Shown here: one piece after another, positions 21,901 through 35,300 of the stretch
Layout of the letters: every line of letters begins with the position of its first letter
How positions within the stretch are numbered: position 1 is the stretch's first letter
NCBI GenBank assembly: GCA_947683425.1
Contig: CANTUQ010000007.1
Coordinates: forward strand, 3,100,001 to 3,164,000
From: Excoecaria cochinchinensis
Taxonomy: Eukaryota; Streptophyta; Magnoliopsida; Malpighiales; Euphorbiaceae
Reading direction: 5' to 3'
Length of the DNA: 64,000 nt
The notes under the pieces: generated by a model
Told to the model about the DNA's origin: nothing
The model's input: the letters and a program-made list of their open reading frames with translations, nothing else
The model's database searches: none
Program-made: the position numbers and the translations under genes

Positions 21901-24900
21901 ATATTCTCACCTTGATATTTTACCACCACCTGTTTCGAACGAGAAAGGCAAAGGATTTACATGGATTGAATTATCAGCAATAAATTTGTTAATTAAAGCA
22001 TGTGAGAAGGCAAAGCCAATGAACACTGAGGTACTATTGAATTGTCACCGGCGGAAGCTGCAAATACTCGTGCAAGCAGCTGGTATGGATGAATCTGAAA
22101 CTTTCCAGAAGTACAGGTTAAAAGCAATTTCTACCTCCGATTTCGTATCAAAAGAAAATCTGGACAATCATTGGAATGACTTGGTGGTGGAGGAGGTGAA
22201 AGCTATTTCACAATGTTTGTCACAATTGAAGATGGATCCATCTCTAATTTCTGTGAGTCATGATTATTTTTGATTAATGAATGTTCCTTATGCTCACAAT
22301 TTATGCTAATGAATAACATTCTGCAACATTTTGATTATAAAATTTGTAATAAGGCTTACAATTATAAAATTTAAGTGAAAGAATAAAATGCAGATATAAC
22401 ATAGTATTAATGAGGCTTATAATCAAATAGCCATGTTGGTTTATTTTCAAATCTTGCTCCATTAGCATATTTTTTATTGCCATACAACAATGGAGTATAT
22501 TACAAACTATGCTTGCAGAATGATACCTCGTTGAGCAGCATTGGTGATATTCAAACTTTGCTACTGGCTTTCATGTGCCACGTTGCAATAAATACCCTTG
22601 GTAAGAAATCTTCTGTTCCAGGGATTCCCGGTGAAACTGAAGAAAAGCAAGGGTTCAGTTTTGTTGATGCAGGGATTGCTTTCTGCAAGCTTCAACATCT
22701 AATCTCTACTGTCCCTGTTAAAGCTCAAGTGAGTCTTATCTTCTTCTGGTTAATAAATTGACTTTTGGATATGATCTGGTTAATGATACTTTTTTTAATT
22801 TTTTTTTTCCATTGATTTACCAATTTTCTGATTCCTGATCTTAGGTTGAACTAATTGTGGCTATCCATGACTTGCTTGCTGAGTATGGCCTTTGCTGTGC
22901 CGGTGAGGATGGCAAAGGGGAGGAGGGAGCATTTCTTAAGTTTGCCATAAAACACCTCTTGGCCCTGGACATGAAGCTCAAATCCAACTTAAACTCTTCA
23001 AACAGAGAAACAACTCAAGTTAATAGGCAGCTTTCTTCCCATAGTGAAAGCCAAACATGTAATAAAGAACTAAAATCAAATGTGTTGGATGGCGAGATGG
23101 GTGGGACTGAAATTGATGAAACAAGTGTTGTAGCTAAGGATGTTCTAGAAGGGAGTACTTTGGAAGAGATTCCAACTCTTGAGGACCCAGAAAAAGATCG
23201 TGCAGGTGTAGGAAGTGAAAAGCAAGGCAGTGATGAAGACAGTAAGAAAGGAAAAATGATGACTGAACTGAGTACTGCATCTAGAAATGAACTAAATGAA
23301 GATGAACGAGAGGAACTAGAGTTAATAATTGACAATGCCTTGGAACAGTGCTTTTTATGCTTATACGGTCTCAATCTTAGATCTGACCCATCCTATGAAG
23401 ATGATCTAGCCGTGCACAAAAATACTAGTCGTGGTGATTATCAGACCAAGGAACAATGTGCTGATGTTTTCCAGTATATACTGCCATATGCAAGGGCATC
23501 GTCTGTAAGTTTTCGCTCTTTCTGTACTTTCTCTGCATGTGTTTGTGTGCATGTGGTTATTTCTGCTTCCTTTTTACTTGGGCCATTGCATGTTACTTTG
23601 CAGAGAACCGGATTGCTAAAACTTCGTAGAGTGTTACGAGCCATACGCAAACACTTTCTTCAACCACCTGAAGATGTTTTGACTGGAAATGCAATTGATA
23701 AGTTCTTAGATGATCCTAATTTAGGTGAAGACAAACTTTCTGAAGAAGCAGGATCTGAAGGGTATCTTGAGATCATAACGAAGATAATATTTCCTGATGG
23801 GGTCAAGCGCCACAGATCAATGATAGTAGGAAGGTGTTTTGTTTATTCCATATGCTTTTTATTTCTTTCAACTGCTGGTTTAAAATTATTGAAATTTTAA
23901 TTTTCAAGGATATTCGAAAAAAAAAAATCTTAAGGAGCTCATCATGTATGATATATACAATTTATTGCAGCTCTGAGCCATATTTGGATGTATACAGCAA
24001 CTTGTATTATTTTCTGGCTCTCTCTGAGGAAATGAGTGCAACTGATAAGTGGCCAGGCTTTGTACTTACAAAGGAAGGGGAAGACTTTGTGCAGCATAAT
24101 GCAAATCTCTTCAAATACGATCTTCTATATAACCCTCTACGTTTTGAGAGTTGGCAACGGCTTGGCAATATTTATGATGAGGCAAGATAATTCACATTTT
24201 CCATTTTCAATTGTCAGTGCTGCAGACAATAAGACAGCCCGTTCTTTTTTTTTTTTTTCCCTTTTGCTGATCATTTAATTTTTTTTTTTCTATTTGACGG
24301 TTTAACTTAATCAGAAATTATTTTTTGGTTCCACTGAACCAGGAGGTAGACTTGTTGTTGAATGATGGTAGTAAGCACATAAATGTAGCAGCATGGAGAA
24401 AGAATGCTACCCTGCCTCAGAGAGTTGAGACAAGTCGAAGGAGGAGCAGGCGTTGTCTGCTAATGAGTTTGGCTTTGGCAAAGACCTCAGATCAGCAGGT
24501 TCATCGTTTTCTATATTATACATGTGGCAACCTCTTATGTAAGCATTTTTTGGTTGCATTTGACTAATTAGCCTGATCTGCTTAGGTATTTTTGGGGTTA
24601 TCTCAAATATTACCCCGTGTTAGATAAATCACCTTATTTCCAGTAATATAACTTGCTGGAAGTGAGGAGTCCAACAGGACAAGTTTCTAGTGGAAGTTTC
24701 TTCATTATATCATGTCAGGATAAGCACATGGTTTCAGAAATTATAAGAATTATTTGAGGTTTTGCTTGACAAGCTTCAGTGCCTTAGATGCTGTTCATAT
24801 TTTTGAATCTAGAATGCTAAAAGTATTGAATGACTGCAAGCACTGAGAATATCTAGATCTGAATGCAGCTTATGATGGATAATTTAATAAATGGTAGTCA

Positions 24901-27900
24901 CACTGGTAGCTACTCCGTTTTATGAATTTGAAATATAATGAAATCCAAATTTATTAATCCTACAGAAATAGAAAGTATATCCAAGGGGTTTCTTTTTTCT
25001 TCTGCTATATTGAGGTTGGATACTGAGGACTGTCAATTGTGTGATTTAGTTTCATCCAGTTTCTCCTTCCATGAGATATTTGTTTGATAAATTATGACCG
25101 ATTTGTAATTCTTTGTGGCTATAGTGTGAGATACATGAGTTGCTCGCATTGGTGTACTATGACAGCCTTCAGAATGTTGTACCATTTTATGACCAGCGAT
25201 CTGTTGTTCCGGCAAAAGATGCAGCATGGATGATAGTTTGTGAAAACTCACTTAAGCATTTTAAAAAAGCCTCTTTGCACAAGTATGCTTCCTTTCTGTA
25301 GTTGTTATTTCTTCGTTCTATTTTAAAAGATGATATATAAGCCTTACTAATTTTTTGTTGCAGGCAGGATTGGTCACATGCATTTTATATGGGGAAACTC
25401 TGTGAAAAGCTTGGATACTCATACGAGACATTCTTTCCATATTATGAGAAGGCTATTGCTTTGAATCCGTCAGCTGTGGACCCCGTGTATAGGATGCATG
25501 CTTCGCGCTTAAAGTTACTTTACATGTGTGGAAAACATAATCTGGAGGCTTTGAAGGTTTCTTCCTTCTCCTTACTCATGCCAAACAAACAAATGACACA
25601 AGAAAAGAAAAAGAAAAACACAAAGATGAAGAATTTATTCTTAAATGCTGTCTTCTTTTTTTTAAATACTTTACAACTGTTCTTGTATTGAATTTTGACA
25701 CATGCATCAGTAAATCCATCTAAAAGTCCTTGTTTATTAATGATTTATCAGCTTATATTTTATTGAGTTGCCCAAATTTTATGCAGTTAAAATATACTTG
25801 TAGTGATATGTTATGGTTTTGTCCTTCATAGGTCCTATCAGTATATTCCTTCATTCAGTCAAATAAAGATGCTGCAATGGACATCTTAGAGAAACTGGGA
25901 CCTGAAGTTTCACATCCATCAGATGATATGGACAGAAGCACTCAAGAAGATTCTGTTGAGAGAAAAATTGAGGAATCGAGGCGGGTTGAAGAAATATGGA
26001 ACATGCTTTACGATGATTGCCTTTGTGCACTGGAAATTTGTGTTGAAGGGGATCTTAAACATTTTCATAAGGCCAGATACATGCTTGCTCAGGGACTGTA
26101 TAGGAGGCATTTGAATGATGATCTCGAAAGGGCGAAGGATGAGCTTTCTTTTTGCTTCAAATCTTCTCGCTCATCCTTCACAATAAATATGTGGGAGATT
26201 GATAGCATGGTCAAAAAAGGGAGGTATGACTAATTTCTTTTTGTTTCCAAATCACTTAATAACTTTTGAGTATTTGGGGCATCTCATTAAAAAGAAGTTT
26301 ACATTATTTTTGGCTGGCTTGTCACAAACCATAGAGAACAGCTTTACATTTCTCCTCTTTGATAACTTATTTTCTCATTTTTCTTTTTTTGTTTTCCAAT
26401 ATTAACATGGAAAATAATACAAGACCATTATGGGTAGATAAACTTCAAGCTTACTGCATATATTCAATAGACCACATTGACATGTTCGAAATGCATCTTA
26501 ACATAGCCGTTCAGAACAATTTTTGGTATGGAAAGTTCCATCAGTGACATGCTCACTGCTTAATTGCATATTAACTGCTTTATCCTATGGTTTGATTTTT
26601 TTTTCTTGTTCTGTATATGCCAGGCGGAAAACGTCAGGTTTTGCTGGGAATAAAAAGGTCCTTGAAGTTAACTTACCAGAAAGTTCTCGAAAATTCATTA
26701 CTTGCATCCGGAAGTATTTGTTATTCTATTTGAAATTATTGGAGGAGACTGGAGATATTTGTACCCTTGATCGTGCCTTTATTTCTCTTCGGGCAGATAA
26801 GAGGGTAAACACTTCACCTTAAATTCACCTGCTTCGTTTCAATTGGCCTGCTAAGAACTTACTAGTCTAGGAGAGCTTAGTATTGTAGGCTAGTTTATTT
26901 ATAGCAAAGAATGTATGTAGGCCCTCTAATATTATTTCATGCTGACTCAATATTTACCAGCATTAACATATTAAGTTTATAAATGGCCATCCGGTATCTT
27001 GTATACAACCTGAAATGACAACATTATATTAATGACATTGTTAAAATTTGATATTGCTTTCAAGTTTCAACCGTTGTGATCTAACTTCATTTTGAATAGT
27101 TTTCTTTGTGCATTGAAGATCTTGTACCAGTAGCTCTGGGGAGATTAATCAAGGCCCTTGTGTCATCCATGCACCAAGCCGATTCCAGTGCTGTTGTTGG
27201 CTCTGAGCATCAATTAGAAAAGATGTTTTTGTTATTCATGGAACAGGGAAATTTATGGCCGGAGATATTCAGCTTGCCTGAGATCAGAGGCCCAGAGATA
27301 TCAGAGGAAAAGCTATATGGGTAATTGCGTTCAACTCTAATATATTCTGATATATGAAGAAAACTTTTAGTGTTTCTTAGGGGGTTACAAATGGAGATGT
27401 CTAGAGCTTAAACCTAGGTCCTCTCCCAAATTCCACTTAGAAACAATTGAGCTAGCTCCAGTTTGCCAAGTTTTTAGATATTCTATGTGCTTGCATAGGT
27501 TTGACATTTTAAGATTCTCTGCATGTCTATATAGTCGTTTAGGTCCAACAATTTGCAAATTGGTGCAGATACCTCCATGCATATATTGCTTCACTGGAGA
27601 GGAATGGCAAGCTGGAAACGCTTGAAGCAATCAATGAGAAGATCCGGAAGCGTTTTAAGAATCCCAAGTTGTCAAATACTAATTGTGCAAAAGTTTGTAG
27701 GCATGCTTCTGTTGCTTGGTGTCGATCACTTATAATTAATTTGGCATTGATCACCCCAGTAAGCCCTGGAATTCCAAGTGAGATTCATGCCGCTAACCCA
27801 TCAGATTATGTTTTCGAAAATGGTCTCTTTCTTTGCATTGATGTGCAAACAAATGACTTGTGGAATTCATCATTTGAGGATATCCATTTGCCAAATCTTG

Positions 27901-28984
27901 AAACAAAATGGAATCCAGTGTTGACTAAAATCAAGAACATAGTTGTGGAGAAAGTTTCACTTGAAAATTTTGAGATTGCCAGCTCTTTACTTAAGAGCAC
28001 GTATAATTTCTTTAGGGAGAGCTCCTGTGTAATGCTTCCATCTGGTCTCAACCTTTATTTGGTGCCGAATCGGCTGTCAATGGGAACACAACTTCAACCT
28101 GGCGTAAATGGTGTTGAAATTCTTGATCTGAGCATTCCAAGGAAGCTCCTGTTATGGGCTTATGCATTATTGCATGGCCATTATGCAAATATCTCTGTAG
28201 TCTTAAAACATTGTGAAGAAAATGTCAAGGTACGGACCAAATCTTGATAACTAAAAATGTTTAATGTAGCATGCTAAAACACCTTCGCTGCTTTCTTCAA
28301 CATCTTTCAGATTTTTACATTTTTTCATTCCTCAAAGTTCTATTAGGTAATTCACATGGAAACTTAGCAAAATACGTTCTTTAAACAAAAGGATACTGTT
28401 CTATTGCTTGCTGTGATTGACTGAAAAATTTAAGTTAATTTTTGCATCATGGGATTCTGGTCATGTTTTGCAGCCAAAGTTGAAAAAGGGAGCTGGAACC
28501 TCTTCTGTGCCATCAAATGCAAGCTTGCCCTCTACCCCTGCAGTTCATACAGGTTCTTTATGTCATCCTGTTAATAAACTTCTTTTGTTCTGAATTTAGA
28601 AATATTCAGGATTGGTATTAGATTTGGGATCTTATCCTTATGCATCCATGATCCATCTCCAATATTTTTTCACACCTTGGTTTATGTACGTCTGAGAGCT
28701 TTCATGCTTCCACATATTGACGGTTGTAACGCCATGGCTTAGGTGTTGCCAAAGACAGCATACATGGTGGAGGCAGTGAACCAGAAACCGTTCCAATGGT
28801 AGCTCCACAGGTGGTAGTGGCTTCTGCCCCCTCGTCCGAGAGTGAGAATACACAATGCATGAATCCATCTCCACCTTCCGGTGAGAACCAAAAGGGCATT
28901 GGTGCTGCCCAGGTAAATCCAGTTACCACCATGTTTTCTGAAAGGAGTTCTTCAGTGAAGGAAGGAGATCAGACAGGGGGCTGA
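18990..28984 (+). CDS. CABIN1: CABIN1-like TPR protein (HIRA histone-chaperone complex subunit; 'calcineurin-binding protein 1-like')
   Basis: Exons: 18990-18992 (ATG only), 19091-19165, 19267-19386, 19507-19547, 19972-20183, 20397-22252, 22519-22728, 22845-23504, 23604-23833, 23971-24181, 24343-24498, 25125-25282, 25364-25556, 25832-26223, 26624-26804, 27100-27320, 27569-28229, 28474-28552, 28743-28984. The sum is 5,901 nt, about 1966 aa, typical for the plant family. TPR-like helical repeats lie near the N-terminus (ALHCYLQAVEIDTKDSVVW, then AFEQGLLCSPNN). An acidic low-complexity stretch follows in the middle (about residues 820-900), further helical repeats (NLFKYDLLYNPLRFESWQRL), and a Ser/Pro-rich tail. 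In plants this protein partners HIRA and UBN in replication-independent H3.3 deposition in the nucleus (family knowledge). Odd points: intron 1 splits directly after ATG. Introns 2 and 10 appear to start with GC. The expected intron 3 donor reads AT, so the exon may instead extend in frame to 19410. Evidence for introns is phase matching and family memory. Confidence 0.88.
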
Positions 28985-29469
28985 CTTTACTTTTGGCCTA
29001 TAACTGAAAGGGCTTTGTTGTTGTAAACTATGTCCTATTGTAAAGGAAACAAAGAAGGCTATATGTGAGCCTATAACACATGATTGAAATTTTAAATATA
29101 AGCGTAAGAACTAAGAAGTGTAAATATGCCAGAGAAAATTGTGAGCATAAGGTTTATCCAGTTACCATCATGTTTCCTGTATCATGTTTTAAGTGTCTTT
29201 GTAAAAGACTAATTATTAATTATTTTGCCTATTTTTATTCGTATTTGTTGATATTCTATTGTGTTCATAATTTTATTATCCCATTTCTCTATCTTAATTA
29301 ACAAAATGATTAATAAGACGTTGATTAATCACTATTTTAATGAATAGTAAAATGATTCATAGAAATTTGATTTAATAACATTCAAGTATTTTTAGACACT
29401 TGAATATAGTTAATCATCTCGTCAATCTTAATGTAGTATTTGTTTAAAAGGCTTTTTGAAATGAAATTG

Positions 29470-29473
<4 letters not shown>

Positions 29474-29524
<51 letters not shown>
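29474..29524. repeat. (TA)n microsatellite
   Basis: About 25 perfect TA units, followed by two copies of ATATAAATGATAGCTATAT (29519-29555). Confidence 0.95.
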
Positions 29525-29527
<3 letters not shown>

Positions 29528-30008
29528 GATAGCTATATATAAATGATAGCTATATTCCCTCAAAAAGAAAAAAATCATAGCCATATCTACAAGTACAAGG
29601 AGACTGTTTTTACTTCTAGCACTGAATAATTATGTACTGTCGTCCCATGATGCTATCCAAACAAGAGGTCAACAATTTACTTTGTTTTGTCGTGCAAATT
29701 TCTCGCCATTTTCATATACTTGTTACCCTCAAAACCCCAAAGGAACTTCTCTTTCTCTCGCCTCTTTTATGTGCTTAAATTAGCTTCTGGCAAGAGTTAC
29801 TGCCCCTTTTCCTAGCTAGATTTCAGGAAACTTCACCAAATCTCGAAGAATCACTCTATGCTTTTTTTGAGGTACAAACATTAGGTGAATCGAATTGACT
29901 TCCAATTGTTTTTTTTTTTCCCTTTCCTGGGTTTTACAACCTTTACATTTCTCATTCTTGGTTTGTAAATTATATTGGGACTGCAGGCATATAGTTTGAA
30001 TTTAAATT

Positions 30009-30156
30009 AATATGCTTCTACTTCTTTTAGGCGTGTTTGATGAAAAACCTAAGCGAAACATGATAAATCATTTTGCTATTGGTTGGTTAAATTAATATGC
30101 TTTTACTTCTTTTAGGCGTGTTTGATGAAAAACCTAAGCGAAACATGATAAACTGC
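30009..30156. repeat. Tandem duplication, about 86-bp period
   Basis: AATATGCTTCTACTTCTTTT at 30009 and AATATGCTTTTACTTCTTTT at 30095 begin two copies that continue through GGCGTGTTTGATGAAAAACC to AACATGATAAA with one mismatch in about 62 bp. It lies upstream of GATC, possibly within its promoter. Confidence 0.85.
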
Positions 30157-30521
30157 TAAAGTTTTTCCTCAGTGTATTGGAAGAAGGATACAATCAGCTA
30201 ATCAATAAGAGGAGGAGTGAGGGAGTGAACGAGGAGAAACAAAAGCTTAGAACTTTTAATAGTTTCTCTCTAATTTCAATTGCAAGTAAGCTAGAATAGT
30301 GAGTGAGCTATAAAAGCAGTTTTTGAAAAACAGAACATAGAAAAACCATAAACAGCTGAGGAACATACCTGCGGTCACCAAAAACACCAAGTCAACTGAA
30401 AAGATATTGTTTTGGTGAATTCTACGATGCCAACTAACGCAGATAATTACAGTGTTTGTTCCTGTTTTTAGAGGGTAGGAGGCGCTTTTGATTGAAGAAG
30501 AAGAAAAAGGAAAAGATCAAA

Positions 30522-31532
30522 ATGGGAAGCAGGGCTTTGTTACTTCTTAAAGTAGCATTGCCAGTAGCACCAAAGCATCATATATATTTCAATTACAGGA
30601 AAGTAACAGAGCAGTTCAATCATCAGAGTAGCTATGGTATTCAAAATTTTTCAATTAAAGCAACAAATGGGTCCTCTCTTGAACCCCCAGATGTGCCTCA
30701 TTTGGCTGAAACTGCTCGAATTTCTCTCACCCCTGAGGAGGTTTTTATCTTTGCATCCCTAAACCATTTCAAAATTTCTGCTCTTATCTAATTTGCATTG
30801 TGCACAGGTTGAAGAATTTGCTCCAAAAATTCAAGAAGTTATTGATTGGTGTGTTTCTCTCTCTATCTTTTCTTACTTTGTGCATGGTTTTGTGCTTTTC
30901 TTGGAATAATTTGGTGTTTCTTTTTTCGTTTTGCAGGTTTGGACAACTTCAAGCTGTTGATCTTAGTAGTGTTGAACCCTCAATCAGAGCAGGTGCTTTA
31001 TTATAGTCCCTCTGTATAAATTCTTTGGTGGTGATACATATTTTTGTCATGTTGATAATTGCTTTAAGAGTCTCTTGATCTGCAAACTTTGAATTTGGGG
31101 AGAAGAGGGAAGCCCTGATCTATGTAAGAACTAAAAATTCTGTAGTTATATGTGTAAGTATCATTAGTTAGGCTAATCGCCCACATATCTTGTGCCCTGT
31201 GGTGAAAATGCAAAATCTATCCTTTTACCATTGCTCAAAAAATTAGTTTAGTACACGTATGGAATAGAATTGGCATGCTCTTGTTGTAGATTTGACTTTG
31301 CAAACATTTTTTCTTTCAATATACAGATACTGAAGGTAAGAACTTGCGTGATGATATGCCAGAAACATTTGACAAAAGGTGAGATTTCACCACTTTTAGT
31401 TGGAACTTGTACGAGTGATGGTTTGGTTGATTTACAAGTTTATAATATGCATTCTACAGGGAAGCTGTGATTGCTTCTGTTCCGAGCTACGAGGAGCCTT
31501 ATATAAAAGTACCCAAAGTTTTGAACAAGTAG
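30522..31532 (+). CDS. GATC: Glutamyl-tRNA(Gln) amidotransferase subunit C, chloroplast/mitochondrial
   Basis: Exons 30522-30740, 30808-30848, 30937-30992, 31327-31378, 31460-31532 sum to 441 nt, 146 aa. The first about 55 residues are basic and Ser/Asn-containing with few acids, like an organelle transit peptide. The conserved GatC core follows: PDVPHLAETARISLTPEEVEE, then EVIDWFGQLQAVDLSSVEPS, then LRDDMPETFDKREAVIASVP. GatC is the small subunit of the GatCAB complex, which converts Glu-tRNA(Gln) to Gln-tRNA(Gln) in plastids and mitochondria; it clamps GatA and GatB together. The ATG at 30522 is chosen because an upstream in-frame extension has no ATG. The gene is convergent with the glycine-rich protein gene (856 bp between stop codons). 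Confidence 0.93.
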
Positions 31533-32387
31533 TTGCAGCTTCTTACTCAATTTCCTTCTTTTTCTGTGAAATTTGAATCCTCATTCGGCATATGCAGGGA
31601 TGAAAAATGATTGTAATTTTGTTGTCTTTCAGCATTTGTTTTCCTTGAAGACTACAAACATCATTTCCATTTGGCTATGCAGTGAAATAAGAATATTCAT
31701 TTTTGTTGTCTTCCAAGTTTATTTCTTTTACTCAATACGTTTCCTCCGCCAAATATGACTTGATATTGAACAGAACACAAGCTTTTAAACAGATCCGCTG
31801 AAAGGGGGGCTAACCCTTTGTTCCCTATTCCAAGTCAGGTTAAAAGTTCCAACTTATGAGTGGATATGGTGAGTATCAAACGCTACGATGGATTCATCTT
31901 TAACCAAAAAGAAAAAATTGGAAACCAAAAATCTATTTAGAGAGTTCAATTTGCCAATTTGTCGGCACTCTCTCAATTGCCAAGCTCAAAATCCTCATCC
32001 AAAATTTTCTTAGGTCACGTCTGCACATTTTAATCACAGTAATAAGAACAGAACAGGGGTAAGAAAGTTGAAGCCATTTTCTGATGAACAAAAATTGGTA
32101 ACAAAACTGCAATTTCTAATTTTCTATGAGGTTGGGTATCGACCCCTTCATATTTACATTGGCATTATATGGTAAAAGGAATTACAGAAAAAAAAGAAAA
32201 GGAAAAAAAAAAGTGCTGACTGCACAGTGTTCATAAGAAAATACATGAATGAATGCTCACTCTATTTATATTCTTTCCCCTATTTCCTATTTCCTACTTC
32301 TGTGTCAATCATTTCCCCTAGTACTCAAAATGCATACAAAAAATCACAAAAAGAAACCCATCAATGTGAAATGTCTTCGACATATTA
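31533..32387. other. Convergent intergenic region (3' ends of GATC and the glycine-rich protein gene)
   Basis: AT-rich, without coding sequence. It is expected to hold both 3' UTRs. Nothing else is recognised. Confidence 0.5.
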
Positions 32388-35300
32388 TCATGACTGCCAG
32401 AAGAACTCAAAATCATTACTGTACAGTGACCGGTCTTGAATCTCCAAATTTGCAACATGCCAATTAACAAGTTGAGACTGTAAAATCTTACAGAGCACCA
32501 GTCCAGCCGGAAATATCCACCATTCACTTTCGTCCCTGCATATCCACCAAGGAAATGGGTCGCCATCAATGTTAGGCTCCCCACAACATATTAAACTGAA
32601 TTGCTTTGAAGCTTAAGAATAACTCACATGCTAATATTCCATGGCTGAAACGGAAACTTCTTACTGGACGAAGACTGATTGTGATAGTGAACATATCCAC
32701 AAATAAATGCAACAACCTGATAGAAGGTTAAAATAAGCGTTAAAACAAGATGCTAATATAGCATACTTCTGCATCCTAGCAAATGAATATAATTTAAGGT
32801 TAATGATTCATTAGGTGAATGAAACAGATGTCAATGACTAAATGAGCAACTTACAACATTAATCAAGGACATAACATTCCACAAAGCATAGATACGAGCA
32901 AGGCCAGCAGAACGCCTAGGTCCATGACTGAATAAAGCATTGATTCCGGCAGGAAATGGCAGAAGAATACCAAGAGGTAAGATAAATAAAACCAGAAACA
33001 CATCCAACAAAGAAATAGAATACAGCTGGAGCAAAGTAAGCAACACTAAGCTTAAATCTCCTAGAAGTAGCATTGAGATGACCAAACCAACAAGATCCTG
33101 CACCAAGAAGATAAAAATAGAAGCGTGAGAGAGTGTAGTGTGGTGTGTGTTAAGTTGCTATTGAGAACTAAATGATAGATTACTGGTAAGCTTGTATTGA
33201 TTTGACTGCTACCTGGTGGCCAACAGGTTTAGTATTGTGAATTATGAAAGAGAGAATCCAAAATATATCTCTCTTCTCTTCAAGCATTTGTAAAGTGTTA
33301 GTATCTATACTCCCCCCATAACCCTTCTTCCGCCTTGTGTAATTTTCACTGCCTCTGGGGAGTAGGCTTGACAGTGTATCTACTCCCAAATGACCAGATG
33401 AATTTCCTCGGACAGCACCCCTCATGCTGTTTAATACGAGTTGAAGAAACACCATGTCAAATTCCGTTTGAGATCAAATTTATAGTTCACTGCACACGTT
33501 CCTATCAAGAAGGGCATCTCTAAGCACTAAAATGTTCTTTTTCTAAACATAACCTTTAGTCAGACATGTGATTTTCTATTCAAACCCTGCAAGTCAACAT
33601 GTCCATGTCTGCTTGCGTGCATGCATGTGTATATGATCAAATTTTCACCCTAGAATGCTCACCGAGGCACAAGTATTATGTCCCTATTCAATCCTAATCT
33701 CCGAAAATGCAACTTCATCCTTTAGCATAACAACAAAATTGCAAAATTGAAACATTTAATAAAATCAACATTTTTGATGCAAACTAATTATATGCAGAAT
33801 GGGGATAGATAACCACATTATATGTAAAGTCATAAAACATGCAATCTCTACATATTACTGCAGTCAACATATAGCTAGAGAAACTGCTTGTGGAGTTTAA
33901 AGACAGTCCAATAAGATTTGACAAAACCCAAGAATCATGTATGCATAAAAAACCCTTACCGAGACTCAAGCTTATCAGTTTGTTTAGAACCATCAACACT
34001 TCTGACAATTCCTTCTTCAACAGCATAAACCAAGAGCCCATACTGGCAATAACCACAAGCTGTGGCCTGAAACCAAGCAAGATCAATGCGTATACCATGA
34101 ATTCGCAAGGCAGGATTGGCATGAGTTTCAACCCATTTAATAACAGATCGAAATGTTAGTCTTAGCCGCCCACGGCGAACTAAACGCAACTGTGCATTCA
34201 AACCAGCCACCATCCGATACCATGTGGTAGGAGGGACCATCTGCAACACAGAAGAAGAATAAATTAAATGAATGTTATGGCAAGCTAGAAAACAGAGATG
34301 GTGTGAAGCAAAATACTTTTCCCAAAAATTTGAACCAGAAATTATAACAAAGTATTGAGTTATTGGAAATCAAATAACAAACCTGGCTCATAAGGCTCGT
34401 AAGTATATTATCACTTTGAATTGAAAATGGAGCCATGTAACTTCCATCACCTCCAAAAATAATAGACATTGGAAACCTTTGACGTAGGGGTGGAGGAAGA
34501 TCTGTCCGCTTCTCATCTCCACCAAGGAAGAAGTCCAAATACGCAAGCATCAAGTCAGGAGTTGCTGCTACCTACAGTAACAAATGATGAGAATTTCAAG
34601 CTCAAAGGCCAACGCAAAAATATTATACTTTGCCCACATTGCCTTGTCTTTTTCCCTCTTGAGAGATGCATATGAGCTAGGTCCCAATTTCAAATCTAAG
34701 AGAGGTTTTATATTTACACAGTTAAAAAAAATTAACGTAATACTATGTAATACAGCTTTTTCACTGGGCTTGTGCATTTGTATACAGCTATCATAATCGT
34801 TTCAAAAATTAACACAAAAAACATCACATTACTTAGCAAATCATTAGTAATGTCACTATGCTAAATGCATTTGAAGAACAAACTACTAACATATAAATGT
34901 ACATGACTAGCATGTGCTATTCATCCAATAGTTCTGGATGGGTGACAATTTTAATGCTTTACACACATTGCACTTTATTTTATTACAACTACATATACAT
35001 ACTTGGATATACTTGGTACAATTCTATTTTGAAATCTTACAGCATACACAAAGGGAATAATTTCACCCTCCCTGTTTTGCATTTCTTGAGCATCAATTTA
35101 CAAATAGAGAAAACCTTTGAAAAGAACAAAAACGAAAACAATCAACCTCTATAGCAATCTCAACACCAAGCACACCAGAAACTTGCTGAAAAAGTAGAGT
35201 GGTGTCCGAATAGCTACATCATCTGGCACAAATAACTTTGCTCACCTTTTACTACTGAAACAGATGAAATGTTGACTAAAGTTTCAAATATGTTTGGATA

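Larger units (their letters stand above)
28985..30521. other. 3' region of CABIN1-like gene and GATC upstream region
   Basis: The first about 150 bp are probably 3' UTR. A (TA)n tract and an 86-bp tandem duplication (listed separately) follow. The last few hundred bases before 30522 contain the GATC leader, purine-rich just upstream of the start codon. No other coding sequence is seen. Confidence 0.5.

Noticed and set aside
30492..30521. Upstream extension of GATC (lysine-rich)
   Set aside because: It has no ATG and consists of the purine-rich leader. The ATG at 30522 gives a normal transit peptide.
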